A stretch of 64,000 nt of DNA from Larkinella insperata (GTDB lineage Bacteria > Bacteroidota > Bacteroidia > Cytophagales > Spirosomataceae): positions 2,437,001 to 2,501,000 of the forward strand of contig NZ_CP110973.1 of NCBI RefSeq assembly GCF_026248825.1. Reading direction: 5' to 3'. Below the pieces are notes generated by a model. The model worked only from the letters and a program-made list of their open reading frames with translations, had not been told where the DNA came from and did not search any database. A program made the position numbers and the translations under genes. Below are positions 46,589 through 53,370 of the stretch, piece after piece; within the stretch, counting starts at the first letter, position 1; each line of letters starts with the position of its first letter.

Positions 46589-47386
46589 ATGAACCTGACT
46601 GACCTGATCGGTTACGGAGCCGCCGTAGTGGCCGGGCTGGTCATCGGTCTGGCGGGCGGGGGCGGTTCCATTCTGACGGTGCCGATTTTTGTGTATCTGT
46701 TTCAGATTCCGCCCGTTCTGGCCACTTCCTACTCGCTGTTTGTCGTGGGTTCGACGTCGCTGGTGGGCTCAATCAGCTACGCCCTGAAAAAGCAGGTCGA
46801 TTTTACGGTAACGGCGGCTTTTGCGGTTCCTTCGTTCTTTTCGGTTTTCCTGACCCGGCGACTGCTGGTTCCGGCCATCCCGGATCCCCTGTTTCATTTC
46901 GGCTCGGTGAGCTTACCGAAAGACGAAGCCATTCTCTATTTTTTCGCCTTTGTCATGATCCTGGCAGCGCAGGCGATGATTCGTCAGCCTAATCTGACGC
47001 AGTCCACTCCCGGTCGCCCCCGCCTGGGTTTGCTGGCGCTGGACGGGCTGGGTGTTGGTGTGCTGACGGGAACTATCGGTGCCGGGGGTGGGTTTCTGAT
47101 TGTGCCCATGCTGGTGCTATTGGCGGGTTTGCCCATTCGGCGGGCCGTGGCAACGTCGGTTCTGATCATTGCCGTTAATTCGTTTGTTGGGTTTTCGGGT
47201 GATCTGCACCGACGGGATCTGGATTGGTCCTTTTTACTGGAATTTACAGCTTTTTCCATCTGTGGAATCCTGCTCGGCATCTACCTGGCCCGGTTCGTAT
47301 CCCCGGTTTATTTAAAACGCGGTTTTGGTAGCTTGGTACTATTCGTTGCGGTGTATATGCTGCTTAAAGAAATTAACAAATCATGA
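46589..47386 (+). CDS. TauE/SafE family sulfite/thiosulfate exporter
   Basis: This 265-residue membrane protein has the two TauE/SafE half-repeats: VAGLVIGLAGGGGSILTVPI near the N-terminus and GLGVGVLTGTIGAGGGFLIV near residue 155, with about eight membrane helices. The family exports sulfite, sulfoacetate or related anions. Its stop codon overlaps the start of the CstB-like gene in ATGA, so the two are translationally coupled. Export of sulfite or thiosulfate produced by the downstream enzyme is the natural reading. Confidence 0.92.
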   Translation: MNLTDLIGYGAAVVAGLVIGLAGGGGSILTVPIFVYLFQIPPVLATSYSLFVVGSTSLVGSISYALKKQVDFTVTAAFAVPSFFSVFLTRRLLVPAIPDPLFHFGSVSLPKDEAILYFFAFVMILAAQAMIRQPNLTQSTPGRPRLGLLALDGLGVGVLTGTIGAGGGFLIVPMLVLLAGLPIRRAVATSVLIIAVNSFVGFSGDLHRRDLDWSFLLEFTAFSICGILLGIYLARFVSPVYLKRGFGSLVLFVAVYMLLKEINKS

Positions 47387-48777
47387 TTGTTGAACAACTG
47401 TATACGGGGTGTCTGGCTCAGGGAGCCTACTACCTGGAAAGTGAGGGTGAAGCTGCCGTCATTGATCCCCTGCGGGATACCGACACCTATTTAAAAAAAG
47501 CTGAGCGGAACGGTGCTAAAATCAAATACGTTTTTGAGACGCATTTCCACGCCGATTTTGTTTCTGGTCACCTGGATTTGTCCAGGAAAACCGGGGCACC
47601 CATCATTTACGGGCCGAATTCTCCAACCCACTTCGAAGCCCATCATGCCAAGGACGGCGAGGTGTTTAAATTGGGGAAAATTAGCATCAAAGTTTTGCAT
47701 ACGCCCGGGCACACGCTCGAATCCACTACGTACCTGCTCATCGACGAAACCGGTAAAAACCGCGCCATCTTTACGGGAGATACGCTGTTCATCGGGGATG
47801 TGGGCCGCCCGGATCTGGCCATCAAAGGCGACCTGAGTGAGGAAGATCTGGCGGGGTTGCTCTACGACAGCCTGCATACGAAGATCATTCCGCTGGAAGA
47901 CGATGTGGTCGTTTATCCGGCCCACGGTGCCGGATCGGCCTGCGGAAAAAACATGAGTAAGGAAACCACGGATACACTCGGCAATCAGAAGCGCTTCAAT
48001 TACGCACTCCGGGCGCAGACGAAAGAAGCGTTTACCAAAGCCGTGCTCGATGGCCTAACCAAAGCGCCCGCTTATTTCGCCGAAAACGCGCGGTTGAACA
48101 AGGAAGGGTACGAAGCCATCGACGAGGTGATGGATCGCGGAGACCGTGCGCTTTCGCCCGATGCGTTTGAAGCGGCCGTCAACGAAACCGGTGCGCTGGT
48201 GCTCGACGTACGTGACGCACCGGAGTTTGCCAAAGGATTTATCCCCAATTCAATTAATATCGGCCTGAACGGCCAGTTTGCGCCCTGGGTTGGGGCCTTG
48301 ATCCCGGATTTGAAGCAGCGCATCGCGCTGGTAACCCCCGTTGGCCAGGAAGAAGAAACAGTTCGGCGGTTGGCCCGGGTTGGTTATGACCAGAGCATGG
48401 GTTACCTCGACGGTGGTTTTGCCTCTTGGCAGCAAGCGGGCAAAGAAGTGGATACCGTTGAATCCATTTCAGCGGAGCAATTTGCTGAACGCTATCCGCA
48501 AGGTCAGGTAGTGGATGTTCGTAAACCCGACGAGTTTGCTGCCGAACACGTTCAAGGCGCTGAAAACCTACCACTGGATAATCTGAACGATCACATGGCG
48601 GAAGTCAGCAAAACCAAACCGGTTTACGTACACTGCGCGGGCGGTTATCGTTCCATGGTAGCGGCCTCCATTCTGAAAGCCCGTGGCTTCGACAATCTGG
48701 TGAATGTGGAAGGCGGTATGTCGGCCATCAAAAAGACCGGCCAGGTTCCCGTTGCCAGCGAAGTGCCTGCCCATTGA
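47383..48777 (+). CDS. CstB-like persulfide dioxygenase-rhodanese fusion
   Basis: This 464-residue fusion has a metallo-beta-lactamase persulfide dioxygenase domain (about residues 1-245) and two rhodanese domains (about 255-355 and 365-460). The metal site is visible as H54-F-H56-A-D58, H110 in HTPGHT, D133 in GDTLFIGD and H181 in PAHGAG, with C187 close by. The first rhodanese domain has no catalytic Cys at the active loop (ALVTPVGQEEET) and looks inactive; the second keeps C418 in HCAGGYRS. This order (dioxygenase, pseudo-rhodanese, rhodanese) matches Staphylococcus CstB, which turns persulfides into thiosulfate. Coupling with TauE supports a sulfide-detoxification role. No CstR-like repressor or sulfide:quinone reductase gene is visible. 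Confidence 0.88.
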   Translation: MIVEQLYTGCLAQGAYYLESEGEAAVIDPLRDTDTYLKKAERNGAKIKYVFETHFHADFVSGHLDLSRKTGAPIIYGPNSPTHFEAHHAKDGEVFKLGKISIKVLHTPGHTLESTTYLLIDETGKNRAIFTGDTLFIGDVGRPDLAIKGDLSEEDLAGLLYDSLHTKIIPLEDDVVVYPAHGAGSACGKNMSKETTDTLGNQKRFNYALRAQTKEAFTKAVLDGLTKAPAYFAENARLNKEGYEAIDEVMDRGDRALSPDAFEAAVNETGALVLDVRDAPEFAKGFIPNSINIGLNGQFAPWVGALIPDLKQRIALVTPVGQEEETVRRLARVGYDQSMGYLDGGFASWQQAGKEVDTVESISAEQFAERYPQGQVVDVRKPDEFAAEHVQGAENLPLDNLNDHMAEVSKTKPVYVHCAGGYRSMVAASILKARGFDNLVNVEGGMSAIKKTGQVPVASEVPAH

Positions 48778-48817
48778 TGGAAAAACGCCCTACACTAGTC
48801 TGTCGAATATGAAGCGT

Positions 48818-48854
48818 AAAAAGCGCAGCCGCGGAATCCGCGGCTGCGCTTTTT
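48818..48854. terminator. Bidirectional terminator between cstB-like gene and nuoK
   Basis: AAAAAGCGCAGCCGCGG and CCGCGGCTGCGCTTTTT form a perfect 17 bp GC-rich stem with a 3 nt loop, with T-tracts on both strands. The right arm reaches into the nuoK stop codon (48853-48855). Confidence 0.95.
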
Positions 48855-49161
48855 ATTTTTTCAGCTCGTTCAGTTCGTCAAGCTGAACGGTATTGAAATG
48901 ACGGTAGACCTGCAGGATGATGGCCAGCGCGATGGCCGCTTCGGCAGCCGCCACAATCATCACAAAGAGGCTGAACAGCTGTCCTTGCAGCCGTTCCGGA
49001 TCGTTTTGGCTAAACGCGATCAGGTTCAGGTTGACAGCGTTCAGCATCAGTTCAATGCCCATCAGCACCATAACCGCGTGACGTTTCAGAAGCACAATAG
49101 CCAGGCCGATGCTGAACAGCGCGGCTCCGACGAGCAGAAATATTCCGGAGTTCATTTCCAT
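48853..49161 (-). CDS. nuoK: NADH-quinone oxidoreductase subunit K
   Basis: This small membrane subunit of complex I takes part in proton pumping. The ATG at 49161 gives 102 residues, the normal length for NuoK, and lies 7 bp after the nuoJ stop; a longer frame would run into nuoJ, and a second ATG two codons later is also possible. Three helices are evident, with the conserved Glu in LMGIELMLNAVNLNLIAFS and the second Glu in VAAAEAAIALAI. It is the last gene of the nuoI-nuoJ-nuoK group, and a terminator stem overlaps its stop. Confidence 0.95.
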   Translation of the reverse strand: MEMNSGIFLLVGAALFSIGLAIVLLKRHAVMVLMGIELMLNAVNLNLIAFSQNDPERLQGQLFSLFVMIVAAAEAAIALAIILQVYRHFNTVQLDELNELKK

Positions 49162-49168
49162 CTTCAAC

Positions 49169-49693
49169 TCATTTATTTCTTGACGAACTGGCAATGGTTG
49201 TGGCCCCGATCAGTGCCACCAGCAGCAACACCCCCGCAATTTCAAACGGAACCAGGTATTCGGTCATCAGTTGCCGCCCAATCGTATCCACCGTTGGGCG
49301 GTAGGTCGAAGCTCCTTGCTGAAGCAGCACGTAGTCACCCCGCACCAGAGCCGTGTATAGTACACTGAAAATGCCTCCGGCCACCAGCAACGCCCACAGC
49401 CAGCTTCGGTGCTGAGTCAGGATGTAGTTGGGCTGCGTGTACTCCGTTTGTTGGGACTGGTTTTTATGGGTAAGCATCACACCGAAAATGATCAGCACCA
49501 GCACCCCGCCAACATAAATCATGATTTGCGAAACGGCCAGAAAATCGGCGCCCGCCAGCACAAACAGCCCGGCAACGCCGAGCAGGGTCAGCAGCAGAAA
49601 GAAGGCCGCGTACAGGACATTCTTTGTCAGCAAAACCGTCAGCGCCGAGCCAAGTGTGAAAAGAACAAACAGATAAAAAACAATCTGAACCAC
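49169..49693 (-). CDS. nuoJ: NADH-quinone oxidoreductase subunit J
   Basis: This 174-residue membrane subunit of complex I starts with GTG (49693), 15 bp after nuoI. The family pattern is clear: helices at VFYLFVLFTLGSALTVLL, AAFFLLLTLLGVAGLFVLAG and the conserved QIMIYVGGVLVLIIFGVML with Tyr and Gly residues, then two more helices. It sits between nuoI and nuoK, the standard order. Confidence 0.95.
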   Translation of the reverse strand: MVQIVFYLFVLFTLGSALTVLLTKNVLYAAFFLLLTLLGVAGLFVLAGADFLAVSQIMIYVGGVLVLIIFGVMLTHKNQSQQTEYTQPNYILTQHRSWLWALLVAGGIFSVLYTALVRGDYVLLQQGASTYRPTVDTIGRQLMTEYLVPFEIAGVLLLVALIGATTIASSSRNK

Positions 49694-49708
49694 GGTTATA
49701 CGGGATAA

Positions 49709-51325
49709 TTAGGATTCGTTTTCAGGCGGTGTTTTCGGCTTCATAGTCGGCCGGAACGCCGGACGCGGCTTGGCCGCTTCGGTGGGAGCGGGTTCTGCAT
49801 CCTCCGCTGCGGAAGCTTCCGGAGTTTCGGTTTTCTCGGCAACCGGCTCAATCGGTTTAGGCTCCTCAACGCGCGGAGTTGGCACCGTTTTGGGCCGCAT
49901 GGTGGGCCGGAACGCCGGTTTGGCCGCAATGGGTTTCGCTTCATCCGTCGCAGGCTGTTCGGAGACAGGCGGCTCAACGGGTTTAGGCTCCTCCGCCGGT
50001 TTCACCTCCCCGCCGGTAACCGGTGGCGTTTTGGGCCGCATCGTGGGCCGGAAGGCTGGTTTAGCAACTGCTGGTTGGGACTCTTCGGCAGCCGGTTGCT
50101 CCGAAGCTGCGGACTCACTGGTTTTCGGGTCTTCAACGGCTTTTGTTTCGTCGGAAGGTGTCGATTTGGGTCGCATGGTGGGCCGAAAGGCCGGCTTCGG
50201 CGCAACGGCTTTGGGTTCTTCCGCTGCTGGCTGCTCCGAAGCTGCGGACTCGGTCGCCTTGGCTTCTGCATCCGTTGGGGCTGACTTGGGCCGCATTGAG
50301 GGCCGGAAGGCCGGTTTAGCGGAGACCGGTTTGGATTCATCCGCAGCCGCTTCATCCAGGCCTTTGGCTTCTGTGGGCGTAACGCCTTCCGCCGGTGGGG
50401 CGGTTTTCGGTCGAAGCGTAGGCCGGAACGCTGGTTTCGGGGCCGGTTTGGCCGGTTCTTCCAACCCTTCCATCGCAATTTTCTCCGCTTCATCGGGCGT
50501 CGCATCCGTCAGGGGATGTTCTGCCGCCGATCCGGCCGAATTTTGCTCCGCCAACGGTTTCTGCTCTTCTTTCGGCGGTTCATTTGCCGGAGTTTTTAAG
50601 GTGGGGCGGAACACCGGGCGCGGTTTCGGAGCCGGAGTTTCGGCCGCAGGGGCGGTTTCGGCGGCTTCCGGTTCAACGGGTTTTGCCGCGGGCTTCATGC
50701 CAGGCCGGAAGACGGGCTTTTTCGGGGCGTCCGCCGGAGCCACTTTGGCCGCGGCCTGCTGGGCTTTGAGCTCTTCTTTTTCCCGCACAAACTGCTCGTA
50801 TAACGCCCGCTTCTCATCCGCCTGTTCGGGCGACAGATTAGCGTAGTGGTACGTCATGTTGCCCAACTCAAACTCGCTGAAGTCGTAGGTTTTGGTCATC
50901 GTCAGACACTCAGTGGGGCAAACGGTGGTACAAAGGCCGCAGTAGCAGCATTTGGCCATGTCAATGTCGAATTTGCCCGCATAAAGACGAATGGGCGAAC
51001 CGTCCGACGCTTTCCCGACTTCTTCGGTGGCCTTGATGGCATCAATGGTGATGCAGTCGACCGGGCAAACTTTGGCGCATTTATCACAGACGATGCAATC
51101 GTCGATTTCATTATGAAGCCGGTAGCGGCCGTTATCCGGCAGCGGAATGGTTTCAAATGGATACTGGAGCGTGACAATCCCCGTGTCCTGTCCGAAATAG
51201 TCCGGTTGCTGGACGTTGATCGGTGGGCGGCTTTGGCGGGCATTCCAAAGATGCCGAAACGTAAGCTTAAGCCCCGTCAGCGTAGTTTGGATACCCTCCT
51301 GTATATCTTTAAAATATTGATTCAT
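49709..51325 (-). CDS. nuoI: NADH-quinone oxidoreductase subunit I with long repetitive C-terminal tail
   Basis: NuoI carries the N6a/N6b [4Fe-4S] clusters that pass electrons towards quinone. The ATG at 51325 (MNQYFKDIQE) is used rather than an upstream TTG. Residues 1-185 are a normal NuoI: ligands C77, C80, C83, C87 and C126, C129, C132, C136. After residue 200 comes a Pro/Ala/Glu/Lys-rich tail of about 340 residues, so at 538 residues the protein is two to three times the usual length. The tail has eight copies of a KPxFRPTxRPK-type motif. It is predicted to be disordered and cytoplasmic. The reading frame is open and ends cleanly just before nuoJ, so it is not a frameshift artefact. Its function is unknown. 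Confidence 0.93.
   Translation of the reverse strand: MNQYFKDIQEGIQTTLTGLKLTFRHLWNARQSRPPINVQQPDYFGQDTGIVTLQYPFETIPLPDNGRYRLHNEIDDCIVCDKCAKVCPVDCITIDAIKATEEVGKASDGSPIRLYAGKFDIDMAKCCYCGLCTTVCPTECLTMTKTYDFSEFELGNMTYHYANLSPEQADEKRALYEQFVREKEELKAQQAAAKVAPADAPKKPVFRPGMKPAAKPVEPEAAETAPAAETPAPKPRPVFRPTLKTPANEPPKEEQKPLAEQNSAGSAAEHPLTDATPDEAEKIAMEGLEEPAKPAPKPAFRPTLRPKTAPPAEGVTPTEAKGLDEAAADESKPVSAKPAFRPSMRPKSAPTDAEAKATESAASEQPAAEEPKAVAPKPAFRPTMRPKSTPSDETKAVEDPKTSESAASEQPAAEESQPAVAKPAFRPTMRPKTPPVTGGEVKPAEEPKPVEPPVSEQPATDEAKPIAAKPAFRPTMRPKTVPTPRVEEPKPIEPVAEKTETPEASAAEDAEPAPTEAAKPRPAFRPTMKPKTPPENES
49733..50719 (-). repeat. Eight-copy KPxFRPTxRPK motif array encoding the NuoI tail
   Basis: Motif copies have their Phe at residues 206, 239, 300, 340, 380, 425, 472 and 524 of NuoI. 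Copies three to seven are the most alike (KPAFRPTMRPK or one or two changes). The acidic spacers between them (with runs such as ESAASEQPAAEE in two copies) point to growth by tandem duplication. Spacing is 33, 61, 40, 40, 45, 47 and 52 residues. Confidence 0.9.
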
Positions 51326-51491
51326 TGGTAACAAAAGTAATTCCTGCTTATAAAAATAAAGAGGAAACAAGGCGGATAAAGTTTCTCAGCGCCTGAAACT
51401 TTCTGATTTTTCGAAATTTATTTGGACTGATTAATAAACGGAAAGATAAGGGCCAAGCATTAAAAACCAGCGAACTCTTGCTTTTAAAAGA

Positions 51492-53357
51492 ATGAATAAG
51501 CTGACTCATCATCTCTACTACCTGGTTTTTCTTTCCGTTCTGCTGCCTACCGGTTTGGCGGCCCAGACGCCCGATTCGCTGGTGGTTCGCTCGCCCAATG
51601 GCCGGCTGCGGTTCGCTTTTTCCGTGGGGGCGGAAGGAATTCCCACGTACGAAATTCAGGATCAGAACCGGCCGGTTATTCTGCCATCGGCGCTGGGCCT
51701 GATTAGCAACCCGAACAGCGGCCGGCCCGACTGGGACCGTGATCTGCGGATCATTTCCGTAGCCCGGACCCGGCGCGACACAACCTGGAAGCCGGTTTGG
51801 GGTGAACGCGCGCTGATTTCGGACCGCTTTAATGAGCTGATTATTACCTTACAACACCGCACAACCGATCGGGGGATGTTGCAGGTGATTGCCCGGGCCT
51901 ATGACGAAGGCATTGCGTTCCGGTATTATTTCCCGGAGAACATGCGGACCCAGATTCTGGACATCGGTCAGGAACGGACCCATTTTACCTTGCCGAGTGG
52001 CACCAAAGCGTATTTTACCGATCACGCGCAGGGAAGTTACGAAGAGCGGGCGCCGAACGGATGGACCCGGCCCGCCGAACTGCCCGTTACGCTGAAATTA
52101 GCCGATGGTTCCTGGGCCTGTATTGCGCAGGCTGAACAGGTCAATTACCCCCGCATCCGGTTGAGTACCGCAAAAGAAGGTCAACTGGTTAGCCAATCAT
52201 TCGGTGAAGTAACCGAAACATCGCCGTATGCCTTGCCCTGGCGGGTGGTGCTGGTGGGCAACCGGCCCGGCGATCTGCTGGAACATAATTACCTGATTCA
52301 GAATTTGAATCCGCCTAATCAGCTCAAAGAGGTGAGCTGGATTCAGCCGGGGAAAGTTATGCGGGAAGTGACGTTATCGACCTCCGGAGCGCAGAAGCTG
52401 GTTGATTTTGCGGTGGAACAGAACATTGAGTACATCCATTTCGACGCAGGCTGGTACGGGTACGAGTACGAAGTGGGGTCCGATGCCACCACGGTTTCGG
52501 TTGACCCCCGGCGCAACCCAAAAGGCGATCTGGATCTGCCCGCGGCCATTCAATACGCGCGTTCCAAAGGCAGGAAGGTGATTTTATACGTTAACCACCG
52601 GGCCCTGGAACGGCAGCTGGACGCCATTCTGCCGCTCTACAAAAGCTGGGGTGTTAGTGGCATTAAATTCGGATTTGTGCATACCGGCTCACACCGGTGG
52701 ACGGTATGGCTGCACGAAGCCATTCGGAAAGCCGCTCAGCATCAGATGGTGGTGGATGTTCACGACGAATACAGCCCCACCGGTTTTAGCCGCACGTTCC
52801 CGAATCTGCTGACCCAGGAGGGAGTTCGGGGCAACGAGGAATGGCCGGATGCTACCCACAATACGGTTCTGCCCTTCACTCGCTTCATTGCCGGAGCGGC
52901 CGACTATACGTTTTGTTTCAACCAACCCCGCCTGAAGAATACAAAATGCCATCAGTTGGCCCTGCCAGTGATCTACTTTAGCCCCCTGCAATACCTTTAC
53001 TGGTACGGCAAACCGCAGGATTTCCCCAATCGGGAGGAAATTGCGTTCTGGAAAAACCTGCCGACGGTATGGGAAGATACGCGAGTAGTGGACGGAACAC
53101 CCGGGCAGTGGGTTTCCGTTGCCCGGCGCAAGGGGGCCGACTGGTATCTCGGCACCATCACCAGTACCGAAGCCCGTACCGTAACCCTTCCGCTGACGTT
53201 TCTGCCGGTTGGTAAGTCATACACGGCGGAATGCCACGAAGACGACGGGGCCGGTAACGTTCGGAAAACCGTTCGGACGGTGACCGCCAAAGACAAGCTA
53301 ACCGTCAGGCTCTTGGCATCCGGCGGGCAGGCGGTTTTTTTGAAGCCGAAAGACTGA
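51492..53357 (+). CDS. Glycoside hydrolase family 97 protein
   Basis: This 621-residue secreted GH97 enzyme has a signal peptide ending near GLAAQ. Residues about 25-270 form the N-terminal beta-supersandwich, followed by the (beta/alpha)8 barrel with YIHFDAGWYGYEYE, SWGVSGIKFGFVHTG, VVDVHDEYSPTGFSRTFPNLL and EGVRGNEEW, then a C-terminal beta domain. GH97 members are calcium-dependent alpha-glucosidases (inverting) or alpha-galactosidases (retaining). The Gly in IKFGF, where retaining members are reported to have the Asp nucleophile, favours the inverting group; this is from memory and inferred. It stands alone, divergent from nuoI, not inside a SusCD locus. Confidence 0.9.
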   Translation: MNKLTHHLYYLVFLSVLLPTGLAAQTPDSLVVRSPNGRLRFAFSVGAEGIPTYEIQDQNRPVILPSALGLISNPNSGRPDWDRDLRIISVARTRRDTTWKPVWGERALISDRFNELIITLQHRTTDRGMLQVIARAYDEGIAFRYYFPENMRTQILDIGQERTHFTLPSGTKAYFTDHAQGSYEERAPNGWTRPAELPVTLKLADGSWACIAQAEQVNYPRIRLSTAKEGQLVSQSFGEVTETSPYALPWRVVLVGNRPGDLLEHNYLIQNLNPPNQLKEVSWIQPGKVMREVTLSTSGAQKLVDFAVEQNIEYIHFDAGWYGYEYEVGSDATTVSVDPRRNPKGDLDLPAAIQYARSKGRKVILYVNHRALERQLDAILPLYKSWGVSGIKFGFVHTGSHRWTVWLHEAIRKAAQHQMVVDVHDEYSPTGFSRTFPNLLTQEGVRGNEEWPDATHNTVLPFTRFIAGAADYTFCFNQPRLKNTKCHQLALPVIYFSPLQYLYWYGKPQDFPNREEIAFWKNLPTVWEDTRVVDGTPGQWVSVARRKGADWYLGTITSTEARTVTLPLTFLPVGKSYTAECHEDDGAGNVRKTVRTVTAKDKLTVRLLASGGQAVFLKPKD

Positions 53358-53370
53358 AACGGTACTTTTC

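Noticed and set aside
49733..50719. Possible CRISPR-like or minisatellite array because of regular repeats
   Set aside because: Repeats are in frame, diverged at the DNA level, unevenly spaced, and clearly code for the NuoI tail.
49770..50846. Long plus-strand open frame opposite the NuoI tail (358 codons, Gly/Ser/Ala-rich)
   Set aside because: It exists only because the repeat coding of the NuoI tail avoids stops on the other strand; no start context, and composition mirrors the real gene.
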